Source of the DNA: Xylanimonas cellulosilytica DSM 15894
GTDB lineage: Bacteria; Actinomycetota; Actinomycetes; Actinomycetales; Cellulomonadaceae
DNA: 64,000 nt
Reading direction: 5' to 3'
Assembly (NCBI RefSeq): GCF_000024965.1
Contig: NC_013530.1
Span: 1,984,001-2,048,000 of the forward strand
Position numbers and translations under genes: made by a program. Shown here piece after piece: positions 7,223-16,457 of the stretch. Each line of letters begins with the position of its first letter. The first letter of the stretch is position 1. Under the pieces are notes generated by a model. It had not been told where the DNA came from and ran no database searches. It saw only the letters and a program-made list of their open reading frames with translations.

Positions 7223-8826
7223 CACGTCACCGCCAGCGTGCCGGCCAGGGCGGTGGCCCCGAAGAAGGCGGTCAGCGCGATGCAGGCCTGCGGCATCGAG
7301 AGCGAGGTGCGCCAGAACGCGGCGCTGCGCCGCGCGTACGGCAGGGCGGCCCGGCGCAGCACGACGGCCGCCGCCGCGAGCAGCAGGAACTCGCCCACCT
7401 TGGCCATGCTCACGCCGGCCGTGGCCACGACGCCGGGCCCCAGCATCAGCGTCGAGAGCTGCGGTGCGAGCACGCCCGCAGCGAGCGCCACGGCGGTCAG
7501 GGTGAGCACGACGACCCGCTGGGTGGCGTCGACGCCGCGGCGGGGCGCGTTCGCGGGGGTGGCGGGGGTGCCGAAGAACATGGCCGCGTACTTGACGAAC
7601 ACGAGCATGGTGGCGGCGTTGACCACCCAGGCGGCGACCTCGGCCCAGCCGGTGGCCCCGTACACGATGAGGTCCTTGGAGGCCCCGGCACCGGTCAGGG
7701 GTGCACCGACCATGCCGAGCACGGCCAGCACGCTGGCTCCGGCGACCCACGGCATCCTCCGTGCGACGCCGCGCAGCTCGGCGAGGTGCGCGGTCCCGTA
7801 GGCCCGCACGATCATGCCGGCGGCGAGGAAGAGCACCGACTTGAGCAGGGCGTGGTTGACCATGTGCAGCAGCCCGCCGCCCGACGACGCGGCGGTGCCC
7901 GCGGCCAGGCCGATCGTGATGAGGCCCGCCTGGGACACGGTCGAGTATGCGAGCAGGAGGCGTACGTCCGTCTGGGCGAGCGCCTTGATCGCGCCGGCCA
8001 CGCCGGTGACGAGCCCGACGGCGACGAGGAAGCCGCCGAGGTCGAGCGCGGGTCCGAACACGGCGACGAGCCGGGCCACCCAGAACAGGGCGCCCTTGAC
8101 GAGCACGCCGGACAGGAGCATGAGCACGACGGTCGGCGCGCCGGGGTTGCCGTAGGAACGGGGCACGTAGCTGAACAGCGGGAACAGTCCGGCCTTGAGG
8201 GCCATGCCCGTGAGCAGGAACGCGAAGGGCAGCACGACGGCGTGCGGGTCGATCCCGCCGGACGCGACGAGGTTCCCGACCTCGGTGACGCCCAGGACGC
8301 CGAAGGTGCGGTACAGGTAGGCGATGCCGAACAGGAAGAAGAGCATCGCGATGATCTGGATCGTCAGGTAGTACAGCCCGTCGTACAGCGACCGGCGTTC
8401 GACCCGGAACATGACCAGGACGACGCCCACGAGGGTGGCGACCTCGAACAGGACGAACAGGGTGAAGATGTCGTCGGCGAGGAAGATGCCGGTGGACATG
8501 CCCTGCAGCGCGAGCAGGAGCAGCAGCAGCTTGGGGTCGGCGTACCGCTCCCCGACCACGTAGACGAGCGCGGCGGTGAACAGCACGACCGTGAGCAGCA
8601 CGAACGTCAGGGCGGTGCCGTCGGCGCGCAGGGTGATGTTGACCAACGGATCGGACCCGCCGACCACCTCGAACCGCTCGCCCTCCTGGGCGGTGCGGGT
8701 CAGCAGGGCGACGGTCATGACGCCCAGCACCGCCTGGCCGAGCAGCGCGAGGACGCGCGCCACGGCGGGCGGCAGCTTGTACAGGGCGACCCCGAGCAGG
8801 ACGGGGGCCAGCACGAGGGCGACCAT
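7222..8826 (-). CDS. mrpD: Mrp antiporter subunit D, NuoL/M/N-like proton-translocating subunit
   Basis: The 534-residue protein has about fourteen hydrophobic segments and belongs to the NuoL/NuoM/NuoN/MrpA/MrpD family. The proton-conducting core is seen in helices with LFVLFEVATLVG (conserved Glu), FLLTGMALKAGLFPLFSYVPRSY (conserved Lys), and LAQTDVRLLLAYSTVSQAG, the standard signature. Its length fits MrpD (about 500), not MrpA (about 800). It is the first gene of the six-gene operon D-E-F-G-B-C. The start ATG at 8826 has a GGGAGG ribosome site seven bases upstream. No separate MrpA N-terminal module lies nearby. Confidence 0.88.
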   Translation of the reverse strand: MVALVLAPVLLGVALYKLPPAVARVLALLGQAVLGVMTVALLTRTAQEGERFEVVGGSDPLVNITLRADGTALTFVLLTVVLFTAALVYVVGERYADPKLLLLLLALQGMSTGIFLADDIFTLFVLFEVATLVGVVLVMFRVERRSLYDGLYYLTIQIIAMLFFLFGIAYLYRTFGVLGVTEVGNLVASGGIDPHAVVLPFAFLLTGMALKAGLFPLFSYVPRSYGNPGAPTVVLMLLSGVLVKGALFWVARLVAVFGPALDLGGFLVAVGLVTGVAGAIKALAQTDVRLLLAYSTVSQAGLITIGLAAGTAASSGGGLLHMVNHALLKSVLFLAAGMIVRAYGTAHLAELRGVARRMPWVAGASVLAVLGMVGAPLTGAGASKDLIVYGATGWAEVAAWVVNAATMLVFVKYAAMFFGTPATPANAPRRGVDATQRVVVLTLTAVALAAGVLAPQLSTLMLGPGVVATAGVSMAKVGEFLLLAAAAVVLRRAALPYARRSAAFWRTSLSMPQACIALTAFFGATALAGTLAVT

Positions 8827-9026
8827 CGTTCCTCCCGTCTCGGCGGCGTCGGAGACAGGGGAGGCATGCGGGCGCGGGCCGTCCGCCCCCGCCGGCCGGC
8901 GCCGTCGTCCCCCGCTGCGTCGAGGCTAGTCCGCGACGCCGTGACCTGCCCCTTAGAGGCTCGATCCGCCTCGGACCCCGGCACCCGGTGACCGGAGCGA
9001 CACTACGACACCACGTTCGCCGGGCC
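8827..9026 (-). promoter_or_regulatory. Intergenic region upstream of the Mrp operon
   Basis: These 200 bases separate the end of the peptide ABC operon from mrpD. Read on the minus strand, GACGGGAGGAACG just before 8826 is a good ribosome site. A TAGCCT hexamer around 8923-8928 is a possible -10. No tRNA, repeat or coding frame was recognised. Confidence 0.3.
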
Positions 9027-9905
9027 TCAGCCCGGCCGGCGCACGAGCCGCCCGGGCGACACCTCGACGAGCTCGCCGTGGCGATCGGACCCGCCGTCGG
9101 CGGACCCGTCGTACGGCACGCGCACGCGGTCCCGTTCGGCGTCGGGGTCGGGCAGCGGCACCGCGGACAGCAGCGCGCGGGTGTACGGGTGCAGCGGCTC
9201 GGCCCAGACCTCGGCGGCCGGGCCGACCTCGACCAGCCGACCGCCGCGCATGACGCCGATCCGGTCGCTGACGTGGCGCACCATGGCCAGGTCGTGGGCG
9301 ATGAACAGGTAGGTCAGGCCCCGCTCGCGCTTGAGGTCGTCGAGCAGGTTGACCACCTGGGCCTGCACCGACACGTCCAGGGCGGAGATCGGCTCGTCGA
9401 GCACGACGAACCGCGGCTCGACCACGAGCGCCCGCGCGATCCCGACGCGCTGGCGCTGCCCGCCGGACAGCTCGTGCGGGTAGCGGTCGCCGAACGCCGC
9501 GCCCAGGCCGACGGCGTCGAGCGCCTCCTCGACCCGGGCGGCCACGTCGCGTCGGTCGCGGGCGATGGCGAGGCCCTCGGCGACGACGTCGCGCACCCGC
9601 ATGCGCGGGTCGAGCGAGGAGTACGGGTCCTGGAAGACCATCTGGACCTCGCGCCGCACGGCGGCGCCGACACGCCCGCGCAGCGCCGCGGTCAGGTCCT
9701 GCCCGCGGTAGCGGATCGTGCCGCCCGACGGCGTCTGGAGGCCGACGACGGCGCGGCCCGTCGTCGTCTTGCCGGATCCCGACTCGCCGACGAGCCCGAA
9801 CGTCTCGCCCTCGGCGATCGTGAGGCTGAGGTCGTCGACGGCCACCACCTGGGAACGGCCGCGGCCGTACGTCTGGCGCAGGTGCGCGATCTCGAGGAGG
9901 GTCAT
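9027..9905 (-). CDS. oppF: Peptide ABC transporter ATP-binding protein (OppF/DppF-like)
   Basis: The 292-residue ATPase has Walker A GESGSGKT (40-47), ABC signature LSGGQRQRVGIARAL, and Walker B FVVLDEPISALD followed by the switch His in FIAHDLAMV. The C-terminal region after HPYTRALLSAVPLPDP is the extra segment typical of oligopeptide/dipeptide transporter ATPases. It couples ATP hydrolysis to uptake of peptides or similar solutes at the inner face of the membrane. The start ATG at 9905 overlaps the upstream ATPase by four bases; residues encoded before it are a different-frame shadow of that gene. It is the last gene of the five-gene operon. Confidence 0.9.
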   Translation of the reverse strand: MTLLEIAHLRQTYGRGRSQVVAVDDLSLTIAEGETFGLVGESGSGKTTTGRAVVGLQTPSGGTIRYRGQDLTAALRGRVGAAVRREVQMVFQDPYSSLDPRMRVRDVVAEGLAIARDRRDVAARVEEALDAVGLGAAFGDRYPHELSGGQRQRVGIARALVVEPRFVVLDEPISALDVSVQAQVVNLLDDLKRERGLTYLFIAHDLAMVRHVSDRIGVMRGGRLVEVGPAAEVWAEPLHPYTRALLSAVPLPDPDAERDRVRVPYDGSADGGSDRHGELVEVSPGRLVRRPG

Positions 9906-10921
9906 CTCCCCGCCTCCCAGCGGTCCCAGCGGGCGCGCACGTCCGCGGGCGGCTCGACGGCGGGGGCGTCCGGCGCGAGCAGCCACGTCGCGGCGCGGTG
10001 CGTGGGCGAGACGTCGAAGAACGGGGGTGCCTCGACGTGGTCGCGGGGCACGGCGTAGGGGTTGCGGGCGGCGAACGCGTCGCCCGGCGGGGGGTCGATC
10101 AGGCCGGGCGGGGAGCCGGGGATGGCCGTCAGGCGCCCGGTCTGCGCCGTCGGCAGCGAGCCCAGCAGGCCCCACGTGTACGGGTGCTGCGGGTGGTAGA
10201 AGACCTCGCGCGTGGTGCCGAGCTCGACGATCCGCCCCGCGTACATGACGGCCACCCGGTCGGCGACCGACGCGACGACGCCCAGGTCGTGCGTGACGAA
10301 CACGATCGCGGTGCCCGTGCTGCGGCGCAGCTCGGCCAGCAGGTCCAGGATCTGCGCCTGGACGGACACGTCGAGCGCCGTCGTCGGCTCGTCGGCGAGG
10401 ACGACGTCGGGCCGGTTGACGAGCGCGATCGCCAGGGCGATGCGCTGGCGCTGCCCGCCGGAGAACTGGTGGGGGTACTGCCGCATCCGCGCGGGGTCGA
10501 TGCCGACCTGGCCCAGCAGCTCGGCCGCGGCCGCGCGGGCCGCGCGGCGCGTGACCCGCGTGTGGTGGCGCAGCGGCTCCATGACCTGGCGGCCGACGGG
10601 CATCGTCGGGTCGAGGCAGGTCATCGGGTCCTGGAAGACCATCGAGACGTCCTTGCCGCGCACCCGGCGCAGCTCGCGTTCGCCTGCCTGGACCAGGTCG
10701 CGGCCGCGCAGGCGCACCGCGCCGGAGTCGACGCGGCCGTTCCGCGCGAGCAGGCCCAGGATCGCGCGCGCGGTCACGGACTTGCCCGAGCCGGACTCGC
10801 CGACGACGGCGAGCACCTCGCCCGGCTGGAGCGTGAACGAGACACCGCGCACCGCCTGGACGGTGCCCGCGTCGGTCGCGAACGAGACGTGCAGGTCGTC
10901 GACCTCGAGCAGGGAGGTCAT
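9902..10921 (-). CDS. oppD: Peptide ABC transporter ATP-binding protein (OppD/DppD-like)
   Basis: The 339-residue ATPase has Walker A GESGSGKS (41-48), signature FSGGQRQRIALAIAL, Walker B VVLADEPTTALD and a VTHDLGVVA switch region. The tail LLGSLPTAQTGRLTAIPGSPP is the conserved oligopeptide/dipeptide C-terminal segment. It pairs with the adjacent OppF-like ATPase as a heterodimer in this family. The ATG at 10921 overlaps the stop of the permease gene by four bases, giving translational coupling. Substrate specificity (peptide, nickel, sugar oligomer) cannot be read from the ATPase. Confidence 0.9.
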   Translation of the reverse strand: MTSLLEVDDLHVSFATDAGTVQAVRGVSFTLQPGEVLAVVGESGSGKSVTARAILGLLARNGRVDSGAVRLRGRDLVQAGERELRRVRGKDVSMVFQDPMTCLDPTMPVGRQVMEPLRHHTRVTRRAARAAAAELLGQVGIDPARMRQYPHQFSGGQRQRIALAIALVNRPDVVLADEPTTALDVSVQAQILDLLAELRRSTGTAIVFVTHDLGVVASVADRVAVMYAGRIVELGTTREVFYHPQHPYTWGLLGSLPTAQTGRLTAIPGSPPGLIDPPPGDAFAARNPYAVPRDHVEAPPFFDVSPTHRAATWLLAPDAPAVEPPADVRARWDRWEAGR

Positions 10922-11766
10922 CGGCGGGTCACCCCCCGCGGGTCGAACGCGTCGCGCAGGCCGTCGGCCAGCAGGTTGAACGCGACCATGATCGCCGACA
11001 GGGTGATCGCGGGGACGAGGAGCTGGTGCGGCAAGAACGTCATGGTCTGGAAGCCCGTGCTCAGCAGCGTGCCCAGCGACGCGGCAGGCGGGCGCAGGCC
11101 GAGGCCGATGAAGCTGAGGAACGCCTCGAAGAAGATCGCCGTCGGGATCGTGAACATGGTCTGCACCACGATCAGGCCGACGCTGTTGGGCAGCAGGTGG
11201 CGCACCGCGAGCCGCGGTCGGCCCGCACCGAGCACGCGCGCGGCGAGCATGAACTCCTGCTCCTTGAGCCGCAGGGCCTGCGCGCGCATCAGGCGCGCCA
11301 TGGGGATCCAGCCGGTCAGCGCCATGGCCAGGACGATCGAGACCATCCCGGGCGGCAGCACCATGAGCATGAGGACGAGCACGACGAGCGTGGGGATGCC
11401 GCCCAGCACCTCGAGGGCGCGCTGCATCGCCGCGTCGACGCGCGGCCCGGCCAGGCCCGCGACCAGCCCGTACGTGACACCGATCGTGAGGTCGAGCAGC
11501 CCGGCGAAGAACGCGATCGTCAGCGAGACGCGCACGCCCACGAGCAGGCGGGCCAGCAGGTCGCGGCCGAACCCGTCGGTGCCGAGCAGGTGCGCGCCCC
11601 CGGGCGGCTGGTTGACAGCCGTCAGGTTCTGGGCCGTGGGGTCGACGACGCCGAGGACCGTCGCGCCCACCGCCACCGTCACGACGACGGCGAGGAACGC
11701 GAGCGACACCACCGCCGTCGGACGGCGCAGCAGACGGCGCCACGGGGAGGCGCCACGGGGCCTCAT
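10918..11766 (-). CDS. oppC: Peptide ABC transporter permease (OppC/DppC-like)
   Basis: The 282-residue permease has an N-terminal basic stretch, one helix (about 18-40), a periplasmic loop with HLLGTDGFGRDLLARLLVG (the OppC-type DxxGRDxxSR box), and a five-helix core. The coupling EAA-type loop is AARVLGAGRPRLAVRHLLPN. It forms the translocation channel with the OppB-like protein. The start ATG at 11766 overlaps the stop of oppB by four bases. The longer upstream frame is a shadow of oppB. Confidence 0.88.
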   Translation of the reverse strand: MRPRGASPWRRLLRRPTAVVSLAFLAVVVTVAVGATVLGVVDPTAQNLTAVNQPPGGAHLLGTDGFGRDLLARLLVGVRVSLTIAFFAGLLDLTIGVTYGLVAGLAGPRVDAAMQRALEVLGGIPTLVVLVLMLMVLPPGMVSIVLAMALTGWIPMARLMRAQALRLKEQEFMLAARVLGAGRPRLAVRHLLPNSVGLIVVQTMFTIPTAIFFEAFLSFIGLGLRPPAASLGTLLSTGFQTMTFLPHQLLVPAITLSAIMVAFNLLADGLRDAFDPRGVTRR

Positions 11767-12698
11767 CGGCGCGCACCCCCCAGCCGCACCCGCGGGTCCA
11801 CGATGCTGTACAGCACGTCGACGACGAAGACGACCACGAGCAGCAGCGCCGAGTAGAGGATCGTGACGGCCATGACCGTCGGGTAGTCGTTGACGAGGAT
11901 CGAGCGGACGAACTGCTCGCCGATCCCCGGGACGCCGAAGATGTTCTCCACCACGAGCGAGCCGGTCAGCAGCGCCACCGCCATCGGGCCGAGCAGGGTG
12001 AGCATCGGGATCACCGAGTTGCGCAGGCCGTGCTTCCACGCGACCTGCCACCGGCTCAGCCCGTTGGCGCGCGCGAGGTCGACGTAGTCGGAGCCGAGCA
12101 CCTCGACCATCTCGGTGCGCACGAACCTCGCGGCGTCCGCCATCGGCGCGAGCGCGAGCGCGACGGTCGGCAGGATCGTGTGCGCGAACGAGCTCCACCC
12201 GGCGATCGGGAACCACCCCAGGCGCACCGCCAGGACGTACTGCAGGAGGGCCGCGGCCACGAAGCTCGGGACGGAGCGGCCGAGCACGGCCGTGACGGTC
12301 GAGCCCGAGTCGAGCCACGTGTTGCGTCGCACCGCGGCGACCACGCCCAGCACGGTCCCGGCCAGCGCGCCGACGACGATGGCCTGCAGCCCGAGCTGGA
12401 GGGAAGGGCCGATGCGGCCCGCGATGAGGGCCGTGACGGGCTGGTTGCGGAACTGGAACGAGACGCCCAGGTCGCCGCGCAGCAGGTTGAGCAGGTACAG
12501 CCCGTACTGCTCGATGAGCGGCCGGTCCAGCCCGGCCTGCGCACTGAGGATGGCGAGCTGCTCGGGCGTGAGGTCCATGGGGTTCGCCCAGGGCGAGCCC
12601 GGGAGGAACCGCAGGAGGAAGAACGTCACCGTGACGATGATCCACAGCGTGACGATCATGAAAGCGAGACGCCGCAGCACGTACCGGGCGAGCATCAT
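11763..12698 (-). CDS. oppB: Peptide ABC transporter permease (OppB/DppB-like)
   Basis: The 311-residue membrane protein begins MLARYVLRRLAFMIVTLW, the typical OppB N-terminal helix, then RFLPGSPW in the first outside loop. The EAA coupling loop is RANGLSRWQVAWKHGLRNS. Two adjacent ATGs (12698 and 12695) could start it. It lies 88 bases after the solute-binding protein gene and is coupled to oppC by overlap. It would form half of the transport channel. Confidence 0.9.
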   Translation of the reverse strand: MMLARYVLRRLAFMIVTLWIIVTVTFFLLRFLPGSPWANPMDLTPEQLAILSAQAGLDRPLIEQYGLYLLNLLRGDLGVSFQFRNQPVTALIAGRIGPSLQLGLQAIVVGALAGTVLGVVAAVRRNTWLDSGSTVTAVLGRSVPSFVAAALLQYVLAVRLGWFPIAGWSSFAHTILPTVALALAPMADAARFVRTEMVEVLGSDYVDLARANGLSRWQVAWKHGLRNSVIPMLTLLGPMAVALLTGSLVVENIFGVPGIGEQFVRSILVNDYPTVMAVTILYSALLLVVVFVVDVLYSIVDPRVRLGGARR

Positions 12699-12786
12699 CG
12701 CGGGTCACCCGCGGTGGAGGCTGTCTCCGCCGTGACGTTCATCGTGGGGGTCGTCCTTGTCGTGGTGGGCGCCGCAGTGGCGTGAC

Positions 12787-14427
12787 CTACGCAAAGTAGG
12801 CGTTGCCGAAGAAGAACGCAGGTCCGGAGGTGCGGAACTCGACGCCCCGGAACGACGGGGTGCGCAGCAGCGTGGAGGGCTGGAAGTAGATCGGGGTGAC
12901 GCCCTGGTCGGCCACCAGCACCTCCTGCGCGGCGAGCAGGTCCGCCCAGCGTGCCTGCGGGTCGGCGGCGTTCGTCGTCTGGGCCGCCGCCAGCAGGGCG
13001 TCGAGCTCCGGGTTGGAGTACCGGCCCCAGTTGGTGCTCTCCCCCGTGCCGAACAGGGTCAGGTGGCTCGACGGGTCCGGGAAGGTGGCGGCCCACGTCG
13101 GCAGGTACAGGTCGAACGCCTGGCGCCCCGTCTTGTCGAGGAACACGCCCACCGGGTTGGTGGTGACCGTGACCGACAGCCCGTCGAGCGCGGACTCCAG
13201 GGCGTTCTGCAGGTACTCGGCCACGGTGGCGATGCGGTCGGCGTCGAACGTCTCGAGCGAGAGGGTCAGCTCGGTGAAGCCGTGGTCGGCGCGCACCTGC
13301 TCCCACAGCTCGGCGGCCCGGGCGACGTCGGTGCGCAGCAGGTCCCCGGCATCGGCGGCGAAGTCCGTCCCGGCAGGGCTCGTGGCCAGACCGGGCGGGA
13401 CCAGACCGGTCGCGGGCGTCGAGCCGTCGGCGAGCACCCGCTCGGTGAGCGCCTCGCGGTCGATGGCGAGCGAGATCGCCTCGCGGGCACGCTGGTCGGC
13501 CAGCACCGGGTGGTCGTGGTTGTAGCCGAGGAACCCGACGGTCGCCGTGGTGTCGACGACGAAGGCGTCGCTGTCCCGGTGCGCCTGGACCTGCGGGCCC
13601 GAGATGACGACCTGGTCGACCTCGCCCGCGGTGAACAGGTTGACGGCCGTGGTGGTCTCACGGATCACGCACACGTCGACGCGCTCGAGGGCGACGGCCT
13701 CGGCGTTCCAGTACTGCTCGTTGCGCACGTACGCCCAGTCGCCGCCGATGCCGGCGCCGGCGAAGCCCTCCAGGGCGAACGGGCCGTTGAACAGCACGTG
13801 GTCCGACGTCGTCGCGAAGGCGTCGCCCTGCGCGGTCACGAAGTGCTCGGGCACGGGGAAGAACGCGGGCGTGGCCAGCAGCGACGGGAAGAAGGCCGCC
13901 GGGGCGCGCAGGGTGACCTGCAACGTCAGGTCGTCGAGCGCGACGACGCCCAGCTCGGACGGGTCGGCGTCTCCGGCCATGATCTCGTCCGCGCCGCGGA
14001 GGAACCCGAGGGTGCGCTGGTGCTCGGCCGCGTTGGGCAGGCCGAGGGCGCGCTGCCACGCGAAGACGTAGTCGTGGGCCGTGACCGGGGTGCCGTCCGA
14101 CCACACCGAGGCGGGGTTGAGACGGATCGTGTAGACGAGGCCGTCGTCACTGACCTCGGGCAGCGCCGCCGCACCCGCGGAAACCGGCAGGTTCCGCTCG
14201 TCGAGGCGGAAGAGACCCTCGAAGAAGTTGTGCATCGCGTTGGCCGAGTTCTGGTCGACACCCTGGGCCGGGTCGATCGAGTTGAGGTCCTGGAACACGA
14301 CGACGGTGGCCGTCGTGCGGGCCGCGCCGTCGGCGTCCGGGACACCCGGCGTCGCGGTGCACGCCGCGAGGACCATCCCCGTCACGATCGTCGCGGCGAC
14401 GGTCGACAGCGTGCGCAGGCGTCTCAT
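12787..14427 (-). CDS. oppA: Peptide-binding lipoprotein of ABC transporter (OppA/DppA, family 5)
   Basis: The 546-residue precursor has a lipoprotein signal peptide, MRRLRTLSTVAATIVTGMVL followed by the lipobox AAC with Cys23 as the lipidation site. The mature part is family-5 solute-binding, with LNPASVWSDGTPVTAHDYVF near the N-terminus and CVIRETTTAVNLFTAGEVD in the middle. It captures the substrate outside the membrane and delivers it to OppBC. The ATG at 14427 has AGGAAG seven bases upstream, and the 5' leader carries a 14-base tandem duplication. It is the first gene of the operon. Confidence 0.92.
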   Translation of the reverse strand: MRRLRTLSTVAATIVTGMVLAACTATPGVPDADGAARTTATVVVFQDLNSIDPAQGVDQNSANAMHNFFEGLFRLDERNLPVSAGAAALPEVSDDGLVYTIRLNPASVWSDGTPVTAHDYVFAWQRALGLPNAAEHQRTLGFLRGADEIMAGDADPSELGVVALDDLTLQVTLRAPAAFFPSLLATPAFFPVPEHFVTAQGDAFATTSDHVLFNGPFALEGFAGAGIGGDWAYVRNEQYWNAEAVALERVDVCVIRETTTAVNLFTAGEVDQVVISGPQVQAHRDSDAFVVDTTATVGFLGYNHDHPVLADQRAREAISLAIDREALTERVLADGSTPATGLVPPGLATSPAGTDFAADAGDLLRTDVARAAELWEQVRADHGFTELTLSLETFDADRIATVAEYLQNALESALDGLSVTVTTNPVGVFLDKTGRQAFDLYLPTWAATFPDPSSHLTLFGTGESTNWGRYSNPELDALLAAAQTTNAADPQARWADLLAAQEVLVADQGVTPIYFQPSTLLRTPSFRGVEFRTSGPAFFFGNAYFA

Positions 14428-14438
14428 GACACTTCCTC

Positions 14439-14466
14439 TGGGTCTCGGTGTCTGGGTCTCGGTGTC
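14439..14466 (-). repeat. 14-bp tandem duplication in the oppA leader
   Basis: The unit TGGGTCTCGGTGTC occurs twice in direct succession (14439-14452 and 14453-14466), just upstream of the oppA ribosome site. It may be a replication slip or affect the leader. The rest of 14467-14649, towards the divergent ABC gene, shows no recognised feature. Confidence 0.6.
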
Positions 14467-14662
14467 GTCGCCCCGGCGGCGCGACCCCCCAACGATAGAA
14501 ACAGTCGATGCAAACCATAGGCTCGGTGCATCGGTCGATCGGTCTGCTGGCTCGCCGTGACCCCACCGCCCTCGGCACCACCCCGAGAAAGCCCTGATCG
14601 GACCCTGAAACTCGCCGCCGGGGTGTTCTCCCCCGCAGGGCGCGACGGCTAGGTTCGGGATC

Positions 14663-15577
14663 GTGCCCGTCATCACCACGGATCGACTCACCAAGCGGTA
14701 CCCCAAGGTCACCGCGCTCGACCAGCTCACCGTCGAGGTCGGTGAGGGCGTCACCGGCCTCGTCGGCGCCAACGGCGCCGGCAAGTCGACGCTCATCAAG
14801 ATCCTCCTCGGCCTGACCCCGTCGACCTCCGGCCGCGCCACCGTGCTCGGCCACGACATCCACGACGACGGCGCCGCCCTGCGCGCCCGGGTCGGCTACA
14901 TGCCGGAGCACGACTGCCTGCCCCCGGACGTCTCCGCCACCGAGCTCGTCGTCCACCTCGCGCGGATGTCCGGCCTGCCGCCCGACGCCGCCCGCGAACG
15001 CACCGCCGACACGCTGCGGCACGTCGGCCTCTACGAGGAGCGCTACCGCCCCATCGGCGGCTACTCCACCGGCATGAAGCAGCGCGTCAAGCTCGCCCAG
15101 GCGCTCGTTCACGATCCCGACGTCGTCTTCCTCGACGAGCCCACCAACGGCCTCGACCCCGTCGGACGCGACGAGATGCTCGGCCTGGTGCGCCGCATCC
15201 ACGACGACTTCGGCATCTCCGTGCTCGTCACCTCCCACCTCCTCGGCGAGCTCGAACGCATCTGCGACCACGTCGTCGTCATCGACGCCGGCGTGCTGCT
15301 GCGCTCATCGTCCGTCGCCGACTTCACCCAGGCCAGCGCCCAGCTCGCCGTCGAGGTCACCGCCGACCCCGGCACCGCCGCGGCCGCCCTGACCGCCGCC
15401 GGGCTCCAGGTCACCCGCGACGGCGTCCTCCTCCTCGTCGACCTCGCCGGCGAGGAGACCTACGACCTCGTCCGCGACGTCGTCGCCGACCAGGGGTACG
15501 GCCTCGTCCGCCTCGAACCCCGCCGCCACCACATCGCCGAGGTCTTCGAAGGGCAGGCCACCCATGTCGCACCCTGA
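14663..15577 (+). CDS. ABC transporter ATP-binding protein (first of two)
   Basis: The 304-residue ATPase has Walker A GANGAGKST (35-43), signature YSTGMKQRVKLAQAL, and Walker B VVFLDEPTNGLDP followed by TSHLLGELERIC. The C-terminal 80 residues are a variable extension seen in ABC-2 type exporters. It should power export by the membrane partner downstream. The GTG at 14663 is preceded by TAGGTT at 14650-14655, a -10 at leaderless spacing. The gene overlaps the next permease by 14 bases. The substrate is unknown. Confidence 0.88.
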   Translation: MPVITTDRLTKRYPKVTALDQLTVEVGEGVTGLVGANGAGKSTLIKILLGLTPSTSGRATVLGHDIHDDGAALRARVGYMPEHDCLPPDVSATELVVHLARMSGLPPDAARERTADTLRHVGLYEERYRPIGGYSTGMKQRVKLAQALVHDPDVVFLDEPTNGLDPVGRDEMLGLVRRIHDDFGISVLVTSHLLGELERICDHVVVIDAGVLLRSSSVADFTQASAQLAVEVTADPGTAAAALTAAGLQVTRDGVLLLVDLAGEETYDLVRDVVADQGYGLVRLEPRRHHIAEVFEGQATHVAP

Positions 15578-16457
15578 GGCTGCACCCACCGGCGTCATCC
15601 ACGACATCGGCTACCGCGGCTACGACGGCGCCCGCCTGACCCGCCGCGGCATCGGCACCGGGCTCTACACCCACACCCTGCGCGGCATCTTCGGGTTCGG
15701 GCGAGCCGCCCGGTCCAAGGTCGTCCCCCTCGGCCTCGCGATCGTGATGCTCCTGCCCGCCATCATCATCGCCGTCGTCACCGTCGTCATCGGCGGCGTG
15801 GAAACCCCGCTGCCCTTCACCCGGTACGCCATGGTGACCCAGGGCGCCATCGCCATCTTCGTGGCCGTCGCCGCACCCCAGGCCGTCTCCCTCGACCTGC
15901 GGTTCCACACCCTGCCCCTGTACCTGTCCCGGCCGATCCACCGCATCGACTACGTGCGCGCCAAGCTCGCCGCCCTGACCACCGGCCTCTTCATCCTCAT
16001 CGCCGCACCCCTGCTCGTCCTGTACCTCGGGGCGCTCGCGGCCGAGCTCGATGCCGGGACGCAGACCGTCCACCTCCTGGAGGCGCTCGGCGGGGCGGCG
16101 CTCTTCGCCGTCGTGCTGGCGGCCCTCTCGGCGCTGATCGCGTCCCTGACCGCACGCCGCGGGTTCGGGATCGCGGCCATCATCACCGTGCTCGCGTTCA
16201 GCTACGCCATCGTCTCGACCCTCCAGGCGCTGGTCGCCCTCGACGCCGGAGACCCCGGCACCGCGGGATGGATCGGCCTGTTCTCCCCCATGACGCTCGT
16301 CGACGGCGTCCAGGTGTGGGCGTTCGGTGCCGCGCCGTCGACGCCCGCCGGCCCGCCCGAGGGGGCCGCCGGTGCCGTGTTCCTCGCCGTCGCGATCCTC
16401 GTCGTCGCCCTCTGCTACCGGGCGATGGTCCGGCGCTACCGGAAGGTGCTGCTCTGA
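15564..16457 (+). CDS. ABC-2 type transporter permease (first of two)
   Basis: The 297-residue membrane protein has a soluble N-terminus with IHDIGYRGYDGARLTRRGIG, a pattern I associate with actinobacterial ABC-2 permeases. Six or so hydrophobic segments follow, beginning at about residue 53. It overlaps the upstream ATPase by 14 bases and the downstream ATPase by one base (TGATG), so the four-gene cluster is translationally coupled. It would form the channel for a substrate that cannot be named. Confidence 0.82.
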   Translation: MSHPEAAPTGVIHDIGYRGYDGARLTRRGIGTGLYTHTLRGIFGFGRAARSKVVPLGLAIVMLLPAIIIAVVTVVIGGVETPLPFTRYAMVTQGAIAIFVAVAAPQAVSLDLRFHTLPLYLSRPIHRIDYVRAKLAALTTGLFILIAAPLLVLYLGALAAELDAGTQTVHLLEALGGAALFAVVLAALSALIASLTARRGFGIAAIITVLAFSYAIVSTLQALVALDAGDPGTAGWIGLFSPMTLVDGVQVWAFGAAPSTPAGPPEGAAGAVFLAVAILVVALCYRAMVRRYRKVLL

